Shown here in pieces: positions 1 through 7,024 of a stretch of DNA of 14,040 nucleotides; positions within the stretch are counted from its first letter, which is position 1, and the number at the start of each line of letters is the position of its first letter. A model generated the notes under the pieces. That model was not told where the DNA came from, made no database searches, and worked only from the letters and a program-made list of their open reading frames with translations. The DNA comes from Sphingobacteriia bacterium (lineage in GTDB: Bacteria > Bacteroidota > Bacteroidia > Chitinophagales > Chitinophagaceae). Made by a program: the position numbers and the translations under genes. The stretch is taken from contig RDYY01000008.1 in NCBI GenBank assembly GCA_004293505.1, positions 1 through 14,040 on the forward strand, read 5' to 3'.

Positions 1-63
1 CCTGCATTCAAACAGTTGCGCATGGCCCAGCAGCAATACCGTGAACAAGTCGAATCAGTATAA
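1..63 (+). CDS. C-terminal tail of an unidentified protein (partial)
   Basis: The window opens in an uninterrupted reading frame of 20 codons closed by TAA. The residues are Gln-rich and charged and end in QVESV. Only the last part of the gene is inside the window, so no family can be assigned. The next gene on the same strand starts 21 nt later, which is compatible with cotranscription. The call rests on the open frame and this spacing alone. The stretch is too short to prove that it is coding. Confidence 0.45.
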   Translation, partial: PAFKQLRMAQQQYREQVESV

Positions 64-84
64 ATCAGTTAAAACAAATCCACC

Positions 85-546
85 ATGTTCAAACATTCAC
101 TTCTCTTTTTAGCAGGCTTTATTTTGTTTTCAACCACCCGTGCACAAAACCCTCAGCGGGTCAAACAGGCCAATACCGAAAAGGGTTTGGCTATTCAAGG
201 CTATGATCCCGTTGCCTATTTTACAATGGGTAAAGCCCTCAAAGGCAAAAAAGAATTTTCTGTATTGGCAGAAGGCATAACCTATTATTTCAGTACCCCA
301 GAAAACAAGGACTTGTTTAAAAACGACTATAAAAAGTACGAGCCACAATACGGCGGCTGGTGTGCTTACGCCATGGGTGCCACAGCGGAAAAAGTAGAAA
401 TTGACCCAGAAACCTTTAAAATAAAAGATGGAAAACTCTATTTGTTTTACCACACTTGGACCAATAACACATTGCCCAAATGGAACAAGAACGAAACCAA
501 TTTAAAGGCCAAAGCGGACCAGGCCTGGGGAAAATGGCTACAATAA
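85..546 (+). CDS. Exported YHS-domain protein
   Basis: This is a 153-residue protein with an N-terminal signal peptide (Lys3, hydrophobic residues about 5-17, likely cut after TTRA20), so it is probably periplasmic. The mature part is one YHS domain: the typical opening GYDPVAYF lies at residues 39-46, and the strongly conserved YGGWCAYAM block at 89-97 contains Cys93. YHS domains are short, Cys-containing modules linked to metal binding, and relatives of this secreted subfamily are often annotated 'YHS domain-containing (seleno)protein'. Here the key position is an ordinary Cys (TGT codon), not Sec. The protein's own function is unknown. It lies directly upstream of the arsenic operon on the same strand, but a separate promoter and operator sit between it and arsR, so co-regulation is not shown. 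The ATG at 85 is chosen because it gives the signal peptide directly. Confidence 0.88.
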   Translation: MFKHSLLFLAGFILFSTTRAQNPQRVKQANTEKGLAIQGYDPVAYFTMGKALKGKKEFSVLAEGITYYFSTPENKDLFKNDYKKYEPQYGGWCAYAMGATAEKVEIDPETFKIKDGKLYLFYHTWTNNTLPKWNKNETNLKAKADQAWGKWLQ

Positions 547-552
547 AAATCT

Positions 553-587
553 TTTGGTGTTTTAGTATTATATCGTAATATTGCGAT
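553..587 (+). promoter_or_regulatory. arsR promoter with overlapping ArsR operator
   Basis: A Bacteroidota-type promoter can be read: TTTG at 553-556, a 19-nt spacer, and TAATATTG at 576-583 (consensus TAnnTTTG, one mismatch). A 16-bp near-palindrome, ATCGTAATATTGCGAT at 572-587, matches its own reverse complement at 14 of 16 positions and covers the whole -7 element. ArsR-family repressors bind such AT-centred dyads, so bound repressor would block polymerase and arsenite would release it. The expected transcription start (about 587-590) leaves a leader of only about 10 nt before the ATG at 599. The operator role is inferred from position and symmetry. Confidence 0.72.
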
Positions 588-598
588 TAAATAGATTT

Positions 599-931
599 AT
601 GGGTATAACAAAAGCAGCAGAGTTTTCAGTGGTAGACAACCAATTGGCCCAAATGGCCAAGGCCTTGGCTCACCCGGCTCGGATTGCCATTTTGAAAATT
701 TTGTTAAAGCGCGACACTTGTATTTGTGGGGACATTGTTGATGTATTGCCCTTGTCGCAAAGCACGGTATCCCAGCATTTGAAGGAATTAAAAACTGCTG
801 GGCTCATCCAAGGTGACATTGAAGGCACCAAGGTTTGTTATTGCATCAACGAGAAAACTTGGGCCGAGGCCAAAGAAGTATTTGGTAAACTGTTTCGCCA
901 AGACCCCGCTCCACGCAGCGGTTGTTGTTGA
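599..931 (+). CDS. arsR: ArsR/SmtB-family arsenite-responsive repressor
   Basis: This 110-residue winged helix-turn-helix protein has the ArsR layout: [16 protein letters not shown] (about 20-35), a recognition helix around [18 protein letters not shown] (52-69), and a wing ([13 protein letters not shown], 71-83). It should repress the operon until As(III)/Sb(III) binds. The candidate metal site is Cys41-x-Cys43 (TCICGD), in the place of the E. coli ArsR CxC pair; the third Cys of the E. coli site is absent. Extra pairs occur at Cys80/Cys82 and at the extreme C-terminus (Cys109-Cys110). C-terminal Cys pairs are the sensing site in some other ArsR proteins, such as that of Acidithiobacillus ferrooxidans. 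The ATG at 599 is chosen over the in-frame TTG at 581, because the TTG lies inside the promoter/operator. It is first in an operon with arsM, acr3 and arsC. Confidence 0.93.
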   Translation: MGITKAAEFSVVDNQLAQMAKALAHPARIAILKILLKRDTCICGDIVDVLPLSQSTVSQHLKELKTAGLIQGDIEGTKVCYCINEKTWAEAKEVFGKLFRQDPAPRSGCC

Positions 932-949
932 TTTTTTTTACCCTTAACC

Positions 950-965
950 ATCGCATTTATACGAT
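950..965 (+). promoter_or_regulatory. Second ArsR-type box, between arsR and arsM
   Basis: ATCGCATTTATACGAT has the same length and the same ATCG...CGAT ends as the box in the arsR promoter. It matches the reverse complement of that box at 13 of 16 positions. It is a weaker palindrome (12 of 16 positions self-match) and ends 11 nt before the arsM ATG. No good TTTG/TAnnTTTG pair is visible here. It may serve an internal promoter, act as a roadblock, or be an accessory operator. Both existence as a binding site and role are inferred. Confidence 0.5.
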
Positions 966-976
966 AAATAATAAAC

Positions 977-1876
977 ATGAAAACAGAACAAGCACTCAAA
1001 GCCCTGGTACAAGAAAAATACAGTCAAATAGCCCAACAAGAAAAAGGGGTTAATATGTCGTCTTGTTGTGGCGCAGGCAATTGCTCTACAGAAGTATACA
1101 ACATCATGAGTGATGACTATAGCCATATACAAGGCTATGCCGAATCAGCCGACCTGGGCCTGGGATGTGGCTTGCCCACTCAGTTTGCCTGCATCCAGAA
1201 AGGGGATACAGTCATTGACTTGGGCAGCGGGGCGGGCAACGATTGCTTTGTGGCCAGGGCCGAAACGGGAGAAACAGGTAAAGTGATTGGCGTTGATTTT
1301 ACCCCAGCCATGATTGAGCGTGCCCGGAACAATGCTGCCAGCTTGGGTTTCAACAATGTGGAATTCCGAGAAGGGGACATCGAAAACCTACCCATTGGTA
1401 GCAACCAAGCCAATGTTGTGGTCAGCAATTGTGTCCTGAACTTGGTGCCCAACAAACATGCTGTGCTGGCCGAAATTTTCAGGGTCTTGAAACCGGGAGG
1501 ACATTTCTCTATCTCTGATATTGTTTTGGTTGGGGCCCTGCCTGCTGCTTTGCGACAAGATGCTGAAATGTATGCTGGCTGTGTGTCTGGTGCCATCCAA
1601 AAACAAGTCTATTTGGAATTGATCCATGCCAATGGATTTCAACAGGTGAGCGTCCAAAAAGAAAAGGCCATTTATCTGCCCGATGACATCCTGAACAAAT
1701 ACTTAGATGAAGAAGCATTGGCCCAATTCAGGGCCGGGGATACCGGCATTTTCAGCATAACGGTTTATGGCGAAAAACCCCAAGATGCCCCAACAGCACA
1801 TCCAAACACAGTGCCTGGTGTGGAACAAGCCGACACCCCAGTAAATGCTTGCCAACCCGGTGCTGGTTGTTGCTAA
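977..1876 (+). CDS. arsM: Arsenite S-adenosylmethionine methyltransferase
   Basis: This cytosolic enzyme of 299 residues transfers methyl groups from SAM to As(III), giving methylated arsenicals. The Rossmann SAM site is clear: VIDLGSGAGNDCFVA (79-93), GVDFTPAMI (105-113) and the acidic GDIENLP (133-139). The Cys residues that hold arsenite in ArsM enzymes are present: Cys64 (GLGCG), Cys152 (SNCVLNL) and Cys202 (YAGCVSGA). Cys30, Cys31 and Cys36 near the N-terminus (SSCCGAGNC) could supply the fourth. After the enzyme core, about residue 267, comes a Pro/Thr-rich linker ending in CQPGAGCC, with Cys292, Cys298 and Cys299, a likely flexible thiol tail. The gene lies 45 nt after arsR and 42 nt before acr3 and should be induced with them. 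The match is strong; the role of the tail is unknown. Confidence 0.95.
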   Translation: MKTEQALKALVQEKYSQIAQQEKGVNMSSCCGAGNCSTEVYNIMSDDYSHIQGYAESADLGLGCGLPTQFACIQKGDTVIDLGSGAGNDCFVARAETGETGKVIGVDFTPAMIERARNNAASLGFNNVEFREGDIENLPIGSNQANVVVSNCVLNLVPNKHAVLAEIFRVLKPGGHFSISDIVLVGALPAALRQDAEMYAGCVSGAIQKQVYLELIHANGFQQVSVQKEKAIYLPDDILNKYLDEEALAQFRAGDTGIFSITVYGEKPQDAPTAHPNTVPGVEQADTPVNACQPGAGCC

Positions 1877-1918
1877 ACCCTCATTCCTCTTACACCAACT
1901 TAACACCCAAACCAGAAC

Positions 1919-2998
1919 ATGCAAAACAATTGTGCCCCAGCAGCTGAAAGAAAAAAACTGGGCTTTTTGGACCGTAATTTGACCCTTTGGATTTTTCTGG
2001 CCATGGCCTTGGGCATTGGTTTGGGTACCCTGGTACCCGGCATGTCCAACAGCATAGAATCCTTTTCATCTGGCAGTACCAATTGGTTATTGGCCTTGGG
2101 GTTGATCTTGATGATGTATCCACCCTTTACCAAAGTCAAGTATGAAACTTTGGGAAAAGTCTTTCAAAATACCAAGGCTTTGAAAGCATCCTTGTTCCTG
2201 AACTGGGTAGTAGGTCCAGTTTTCATGTTTTTCTTGGCTGTCTTGTTTTTACCCGATTTGCCCCATTATCGAACAGGTTTGATTTTGATGGGTTTGGCCC
2301 GTTGCATTGCCATGGTCATGGTATGGAATGAATTGGCCAATGGAAGCCGTGAATATGCGGCTGGATTGGTGGCCCTCAACAGTGTGTTCCAAGTCTTGGC
2401 TTTTTCACTCTATGCTTATTTGTTCTTGTCTGTCTTGCCACCCTTGTTGGGCATGCCCGGCATTTCCATTGATATTTCTATCCGCGAATTGGCCACCACC
2501 GTTGGCATTTATTTGGGCATTCCTTTTGCACTGGGTTTTTTAACCCGGAAGATTTTACTGCCTTTGAAAGGACAGGATTGGTACACCCAAACATTCCTTC
2601 CCGCTGTTTCGCCCATCACATTGGTGGCCCTGCTCTTTACCATTTTAATCATGTTTGGTTTAAAAGGCGACAAGGTCTTGCAATTGCCCTTGGACGTCTT
2701 GCGCATTGCCCTTCCTTTGGTCATTTATTTTGCGGGCATGTTCTTGGTTTCTTTTTGGGTAGGCAAAAAAATGGGAGCAGATTATGCCACCAACACAGCC
2801 ATTGCCTTTACGGCAGCAGGAAACAATTTTGAATTGGCCATAGCGGTCAGCATCGGTGTTTTTGGCCTTCATTCAGGCGAAGCATTTGCGGGTGTGGTGG
2901 GTCCTTTGATTGAAGTGCCTGCTTTGATTTTACTGGTTAACCTGGCGTACAAGCTGCGCGATAAATTTTATCTTCCCCAAACCCTGAACAAGCCATGA
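1919..2998 (+). CDS. acr3: ACR3-family arsenite efflux permease
   Basis: This inner-membrane permease of 359 residues has about ten hydrophobic segments and exports As(III) as the detoxifying step of the operon. Family marks are the N-terminal LGFLDRNLTLWIFLAMALG region (14-32), the TM4 motif LARCIAMVMVWNELA with the essential Cys129, the AAGNNFELAIAV stretch (299-310), and GPLIEVPALI with Glu332, a conserved acidic residue in TM9. These two residues are the ones known to be needed for transport in characterised Acr3 proteins. It is not the unrelated ArsB family. The stop overlaps the arsC start as ATGA, so the two are translationally coupled. The gene follows arsM in the ArsR-controlled operon. 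Length is normal for bacterial Acr3. Confidence 0.96.
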   Translation: MQNNCAPAAERKKLGFLDRNLTLWIFLAMALGIGLGTLVPGMSNSIESFSSGSTNWLLALGLILMMYPPFTKVKYETLGKVFQNTKALKASLFLNWVVGPVFMFFLAVLFLPDLPHYRTGLILMGLARCIAMVMVWNELANGSREYAAGLVALNSVFQVLAFSLYAYLFLSVLPPLLGMPGISIDISIRELATTVGIYLGIPFALGFLTRKILLPLKGQDWYTQTFLPAVSPITLVALLFTILIMFGLKGDKVLQLPLDVLRIALPLVIYFAGMFLVSFWVGKKMGADYATNTAIAFTAAGNNFELAIAVSIGVFGLHSGEAFAGVVGPLIEVPALILLVNLAYKLRDKFYLPQTLNKP

Positions 2999-3408
2999 AA
3001 AAAGTATTGATTTTGTGTACCGGTAATTCCTGTAGAAGCCAAATAGCCGAAGGTTACCTGCGGCATTTTGCACAAGACAAAGCCCAAGTCTACAGTGCTG
3101 GCGTAGAAACCCATGGGGTTAATCCACGTGCCATTGCTACCATGCGGGCCGATGGCATTGACATCAGTGGCCACACGTCCAATAACATGAATGAATATTT
3201 GGACATTCCTTTTGATGCCGTGATCACGGTTTGTGACAACGCCAAAGAGCGCTGTCCTTTTTTCCCCAGTACTGCCCAAAAATTTCACCACAATTTTCCT
3301 GACCCCGCCAAAGCAACGGGTACCGAGGAAGAGATTGATGCAGCTTTTGCTGCCGTCAGGGATGAGATCAAAACCTACTGCCAAAAGTTTGTAGCAGAAA
3401 ACCTATAG
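2995..3408 (+). CDS. arsC: Arsenate reductase, thioredoxin-coupled (LMW-PTP type)
   Basis: This cytosolic enzyme of 137 residues reduces As(V) to As(III), the form Acr3 exports and ArsM methylates. It has the low-molecular-weight phosphatase fold with the P-loop CTGNSCRS (Cys8 to Arg14, CX5R) and the Asp-Pro catalytic acid at Asp103 (FPDP). Cys80 and Cys87 (TVCDNAKERCPFF) complete the Cys8-Cys80-Cys87 relay that corresponds to Cys10/82/89 of the S. aureus pI258 enzyme. It should therefore be recharged by thioredoxin, not glutaredoxin. Its ATG overlaps the acr3 stop by 4 nt. It is the last gene of the operon; a convergent gene stops 20 nt downstream and no hairpin terminator is visible in the gap. 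Confidence 0.96.
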   Translation: MKKVLILCTGNSCRSQIAEGYLRHFAQDKAQVYSAGVETHGVNPRAIATMRADGIDISGHTSNNMNEYLDIPFDAVITVCDNAKERCPFFPSTAQKFHHNFPDPAKATGTEEEIDAAFAAVRDEIKTYCQKFVAENL

Positions 3409-3427
3409 CCAGCGCAGGGCCAGCGCA

Positions 3428-4792
3428 TTATTCTACACCGTTCAATGCCCGGGGAATGGTCAAAATGCTGGTTTGTCTCCCGCCAATGTAACGCACTGAT
3501 TTGCCATCAAAAAAGGCGTCTTCTTCCAACATGATGCGGATGGTTTTTTTCCATTCGGGAACTGGACTGGCAGCATTTAACTCAATGCTGAAGGCAGTGA
3601 AAGGAAAAAATTTGGCTTCGCCTGTTTTGGGCACTGCTACTTGGTTGTCCCACATGCCAATGGCCGGACCAGCGGCATGACCATGGTAGCCAATGGGATG
3701 AGAATAAATGCTGGGCTCCAATCCTGCGGCTTTGGCTTTTTGCAATGCGGCTGTCAATACTTCATTGCCTGATTTTCCGGTGGCGATTTCTGCGGTCAAA
3801 ATGTTTTGGACTTGTTGGGCTGCAGCAAAGGCTTTTTGCAAAGCAGCAGGAACTGTTTTTTCACCGGGTAACAGCACATAAGCGTGTTGTTGAATATCGG
3901 TTTGTAAACGCAAATAACTGATGCCAATGTCCACGTGCAAAAGGTCACCCGGCAGGATGGTGTTGTTGTTGGGCCGAGCCGAAAAGCTGCGCAAGTGTTC
4001 AAAATTCTCAGGGTCGTTGCGTTGAATGGCCACAGAAGGATGGAACCAAGTGTCATAGCCCAAGTCCCGAATTTTTTGTCGAAACCACCAGACCAAGTCT
4101 TCTGTTGTCGTGATGCCGGGGGTAATGACTTTTTCCGAAAATCCTTCTGCAATGATCTCGTGGGTAGCGCGGATCAATTGGGGGTAGAGGGCCATCTCTT
4201 TGGCCGAACGGGTGGCCAACCAAGCCACCGCCAAGGGCTCTGCTGAAACAATTTTATCGGCCATGGCTTTGGGCAAGCGAGAGACAAAAGCTTTTTGTTC
4301 GGTAGCCGACAAGCCATCTGCATGGGCAAAACTTTCGGAAAGGTTCAAAGCTATTTTTTTGGGTTGTCTTTTTTGCAAAAGATCCAGCAATGCATCCCAC
4401 TGATCGGGCTGGGCCTTCATGTCCCAAGCGGCTTTGATGGCTGTGCCCACATCGTACCTGGCGATGGCCAATTTTTCCAAAGGTTTTCCTTGTGGTGGTT
4501 GGTAAAAGACCAAAATGGTCCTCCGGCGGGCATTCAACCATTCTGCGGGCAACATGGTCTTGAGCACCGGATCTTCGTTGTATTCTCGGCCCATGACTAC
4601 CCAACAATCTATTCCGTTTTGTGCCATCAGTTGGGGCAAAAGGCTGTCCAATCTTTCTTGCAAAACTTCATTGATGACCTTGGCTTGGTCCCGCAAACCC
4701 AAGACCCTTCCAGAGAGGGGTTGCGCACTTGCCTCAGCGAAAAAACCCCAGACCAAAAAAAACACAGCAACCCATTTGAAATAATATTTCAT
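3428..4792 (-). CDS. Exported M24-family metallopeptidase (Xaa-Pro aminopeptidase-like)
   Basis: This 454-residue protein has a signal peptide (MKYYFKW, hydrophobic 8-18, cleavage after AEASA23), so it acts outside the cytoplasm. The N-terminal half resembles the creatinase N-terminal domain (about 40-185). The C-terminal half is a pita-bread M24 domain (about 205-440). Likely dinuclear metal ligands are Asp288 (LLHVDIG), Asp299 (LQTDIQQ), a His of the HPIGYHGH cluster (365-372), Glu404 (FSIELN) and Glu423/424 (MLEED). Family members remove N-terminal residues before proline or cleave dipeptides; the exact substrate cannot be read. The frame is open 57 codons further upstream, but that extension would run into the M28 gene, and the ATG at 4792 has AAGGGTGGT before it and starts a clean signal peptide. 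It is divergent from the M28 peptidase, which suggests a peptide-scavenging pair. Confidence 0.9.
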   Translation of the reverse strand: MKYYFKWVAVFFLVWGFFAEASAQPLSGRVLGLRDQAKVINEVLQERLDSLLPQLMAQNGIDCWVVMGREYNEDPVLKTMLPAEWLNARRRTILVFYQPPQGKPLEKLAIARYDVGTAIKAAWDMKAQPDQWDALLDLLQKRQPKKIALNLSESFAHADGLSATEQKAFVSRLPKAMADKIVSAEPLAVAWLATRSAKEMALYPQLIRATHEIIAEGFSEKVITPGITTTEDLVWWFRQKIRDLGYDTWFHPSVAIQRNDPENFEHLRSFSARPNNNTILPGDLLHVDIGISYLRLQTDIQQHAYVLLPGEKTVPAALQKAFAAAQQVQNILTAEIATGKSGNEVLTAALQKAKAAGLEPSIYSHPIGYHGHAAGPAIGMWDNQVAVPKTGEAKFFPFTAFSIELNAASPVPEWKKTIRIMLEEDAFFDGKSVRYIGGRQTSILTIPRALNGVE

Positions 4793-4805
4793 ACCACCCT
4801 TTTTC

Positions 4806-4835
4806 CAAATGTACGACTGCGCTTCCGTACATTTA
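4806..4835. promoter_or_regulatory. Divergent promoter dyad between two peptidase genes
   Basis: The 60-bp gap between the two start codons holds a perfect 9-bp inverted repeat: AAATGTACG (4807-4815) and CGTACATTT (4826-4834), spaced by 10 nt. On the - strand one arm reads TACATTTG (4813-4806), a perfect TAnnTTTG -7 element for the M24 gene. On the + strand the other arm reads TACATTTA (4828-4835), one mismatch, for the M28 gene. The -33 elements are weak (TTTA at 20 nt on the - strand, none clear on the +). The dyad may be two back-to-back promoters or an operator controlling both. Confidence 0.5.
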
Positions 4836-4852
4836 AACTTCAAATGCTTGGC

Positions 4853-6316
4853 ATGAAACTTTACCTCCTTGGCCTTTTGGCCATCTGCAGCGCTACCCCG
4901 GTACTGGCCCAACAACCCGACCAATGGCCCACCGTGTTCAACAAAATCAACCAAGATGTACAAACCTCCTCCAAGGCCTATGAAACCCTTAAAGAAGCTA
5001 CATCAACCATTGGGCACCGATTAACGGGTTCGGAAAATGGAAAAAAAGCAGAAGACTATGTGTACCAACTCTTAAAATCATACGGCTTCAAAGATGTGCG
5101 ATACCAGCCCTTTGAAGTAGAAAGTTGGAGCCGAGGAACCCTATCTGTTCGCATCGGACCACTGGGTCAAACAGGGCAAACCTATAAAGCGGTTACCTTG
5201 GCCCATTCGCCTGTTAAAGCCGATGTGGACCTGCTTTTGGCCGACATGGGCAATGGTTTAGAAGAAGATTATATGGCTGCTCCCGATAAAGTAAAAGGCA
5301 AAATTGCTTTGGTGTATTTGGGGGTTTTGCCTGGATCAAAACCGGGAACCAAATCATTGCACCGGTCTGAAAAAACGGCCCTGGCCACCAAGTATGGCGC
5401 CAAGGGCATTGTCATCATCAATACTGCAACGGGTGGCATTTTGTTAACGGGTACGGCTTCTGTCACAGGAAAATTAATTCCCATTCCCGCTGTGTGCATT
5501 GGCAAAGAAGATGGCATGGCCCTCAAAGCCCAATTGGCAGCGCAACCCCATGCAGCACAGATCAGCATGACCAATTTCTCTGGCCTCATCAAAGCCCGCA
5601 ACATTGTGGCCAGCATCAAGGGCAGCGCTTTGCCCAAAGAAAAAATTGTCATTGGGGGTCACTTGGACAGCTGGGATTTGGCGACAGGCGCCATCGACAA
5701 TGGCATTGGTTCTTTTGCCGTCATTGACATGGCCCGTTGCTTTCAACAATTGAAACTACAACCGGCTCGTACGGTCGAATTTGTGTTGTTCATGGGCGAG
5801 GAAGAAGGCCTCTTGGGTTCAAGGGCCTATGTGGCGCAAAGCACCAAAAACAAATCCATCCACCAAGTGCGCTACATGCTCAACTACGACATGACCAATG
5901 ACCCCAAAGGGTACAGCACCGTCACCGAAGACAGCCGAGAACTGTTCCAACAAATTGGGGGATTGGCACAAAAAATTGATACCAGTTTCAAGAATATTTT
6001 CCGTGCCGGCGCTGGCCTCCACAGTGACCACCAACCCTTTATGTTACAAGGCATTCCCACAGGTGGCGGGACAGGGGGAAGCTTGCCCAACAACGCGGGT
6101 CCTTGTTACCACGCCGATTGTGATGATTTCAAATTGGTGGACGAAAAAGGTTTGAAGAATACGGTTCGTTTCAGTGCCATGCTCTTGTATGGGATAGCCG
6201 ATGCGCCCCTCATCAAAGCCAAGCGTTTGAGTGACACGGAAACCCGCGACATGCTCTTGAAAAACAATTTGAAAGAACCCTTGGAAATTGCCGGTGAATG
6301 GCGTTGGAAGGACTAA
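4853..6316 (+). CDS. Exported M28-family zinc aminopeptidase/carboxypeptidase
   Basis: This 487-residue protein begins with a signal peptide (hydrophobic 4-17, cleavage after VLA19). A PA-like insert occupies about 125-245 and the M28 catalytic domain about 250-450. Zinc ligands and catalytic residues are visible: His270 (GGHLDSW), Asp282 (GAIDNG), Glu316 as general base and Glu317 (GEEEG), Asp346 (NYDMT) and His420 (CYHADCDD). The SDHQPFMLQGIP block (391-402) is also typical. The layout is that of plasma glutamate carboxypeptidase (CPQ)-like M28 enzymes, which hydrolyse dipeptides; substrate is inferred. The ATG at 4844, three codons earlier, is possible, but 4853 leaves more leader after the predicted promoter and puts Lys2 directly before the hydrophobic core. 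The frame stays open far upstream, antisense to the M24 gene, which is not coding. PAP2 follows after 5 nt. Confidence 0.91.
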   Translation: MKLYLLGLLAICSATPVLAQQPDQWPTVFNKINQDVQTSSKAYETLKEATSTIGHRLTGSENGKKAEDYVYQLLKSYGFKDVRYQPFEVESWSRGTLSVRIGPLGQTGQTYKAVTLAHSPVKADVDLLLADMGNGLEEDYMAAPDKVKGKIALVYLGVLPGSKPGTKSLHRSEKTALATKYGAKGIVIINTATGGILLTGTASVTGKLIPIPAVCIGKEDGMALKAQLAAQPHAAQISMTNFSGLIKARNIVASIKGSALPKEKIVIGGHLDSWDLATGAIDNGIGSFAVIDMARCFQQLKLQPARTVEFVLFMGEEEGLLGSRAYVAQSTKNKSIHQVRYMLNYDMTNDPKGYSTVTEDSRELFQQIGGLAQKIDTSFKNIFRAGAGLHSDHQPFMLQGIPTGGGTGGSLPNNAGPCYHADCDDFKLVDEKGLKNTVRFSAMLLYGIADAPLIKAKRLSDTETRDMLLKNNLKEPLEIAGEWRWKD

Positions 6317-6321
6317 GCACC

Positions 6322-6969
6322 ATGACCCCGCTATTGCATGCAAACAAACCTGTCTTCAAACTGGGCCTTGGCCTAACCATTGGCTTGGCTTGCTTGATGA
6401 TGGGCATCAGTTTTGGTATGGGCAAGCATGAATTTTTTTTGGTGCTCAACGGAAATGGCGGCCCAATTGCCGATGTATTTTTTAGTTGGGCCACTTATTT
6501 GGGCGATGGTTTGATCTGGGTACCCATTGGCATCTTGATCTTGTGGAAATTTCGCCAAAAATGGGTCTTGGTCTTTGCCACCATTCTTCTCTCCACCTTG
6601 TGGGTGAACATCGGCAAGCGGGTCATTTACCCCAATGAACAAAGGCCCACTGCAGTGGTATTGCCCCGCAGTGATATTCACACGGTTCCGGGCATTGAAT
6701 TGCATACCCAAAACAGTTTTCCATCGGGCCATACCACCACAGCCTTCAGTGTTTTTTTGTTGGCCCTGTGTTTTTGGGAGAGCTGGGCTGTCTTCTTCAT
6801 CGGCCTTGCCCTGGCCAGTGCAGCAGCTTATTCCCGCGTTTATTTGGCCCAGCATTTTCCGCTGGATTTGGCTGGCGGCATGTTGGGTGCAGCACTGACC
6901 CTGGTTTTGTCTTTGCGGGCCCAAGCAGCTTGGACCACAAAGGCCCCAAGCGTTCACACAAAAACATAA
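6322..6969 (+). CDS. PAP2-family membrane phosphatase
   Basis: This integral membrane protein of 215 residues has about five or six hydrophobic helices. The three phosphatase motifs of the PAP2 superfamily are present: a Lys...ArgPro motif (Lys99 to Arg108-Pro109, with 8 residues between instead of the usual 6), PSGH (135-138), and SRVYLAQHFPLD (171-182) with Arg172, His178 and Asp182. Such enzymes remove phosphate from lipid phosphates, for example undecaprenyl pyrophosphate or phosphatidate, at the outer face of the inner membrane; the substrate here is unknown. The start at 6322 is preferred to the in-frame ATG at 6298, because it lies 5 nt after the M28 stop instead of overlapping it. It is probably cotranscribed with the M28 gene and ends at a hairpin terminator. 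Confidence 0.88.
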   Translation: MTPLLHANKPVFKLGLGLTIGLACLMMGISFGMGKHEFFLVLNGNGGPIADVFFSWATYLGDGLIWVPIGILILWKFRQKWVLVFATILLSTLWVNIGKRVIYPNEQRPTAVVLPRSDIHTVPGIELHTQNSFPSGHTTTAFSVFLLALCFWESWAVFFIGLALASAAAYSRVYLAQHFPLDLAGGMLGAALTLVLSLRAQAAWTTKAPSVHTKT

Positions 6970-6996
6970 AAAAACCTGTCCCACAGAACAGGTTTT
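6968..6996. terminator. Bidirectional intrinsic terminator
   Basis: A perfect 9-bp stem, AAAACCTGT (6971-6979) with ACAGGTTTT (6988-6996), encloses an 8-nt loop. Read on the - strand the stem is followed by a run of seven T, a good terminator for the homoserine dehydrogenase operon. Read on the + strand the T-run is only TTTT, followed by GTT, a weaker end for the PAP2 gene. It sits between the two convergent stops. Confidence 0.85.
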
Positions 6997-7024
6997 GTTG
7001 ACGGATAACGGGGGGCCACAGCAC

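Noticed and set aside
581..598. TTG start giving ArsR six extra residues
   Set aside because: The TTG lies inside the -7 element and operator, so it would not be in the transcript; the ATG at 599 fits the family.
85..3408. Arsenic region as a mobile island
   Set aside because: No integrase, transposase, flanking repeats or tRNA were seen in the window, and codon style looks like that of the neighbours.
4295..4852. Long open frame upstream of the M28 peptidase
   Set aside because: It is antisense to the conserved M24 gene and would bury the signal peptide; open by chance.
4793..4963. 57-residue upstream extension of the M24 peptidase
   Set aside because: It would overlap the M28 gene start and place the signal peptide inside the protein.
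6298..6321. Earlier ATG for the PAP2 gene
   Set aside because: It overlaps the end of the M28 gene in another frame and adds no recognisable sequence; 6322 follows the stop neatly.
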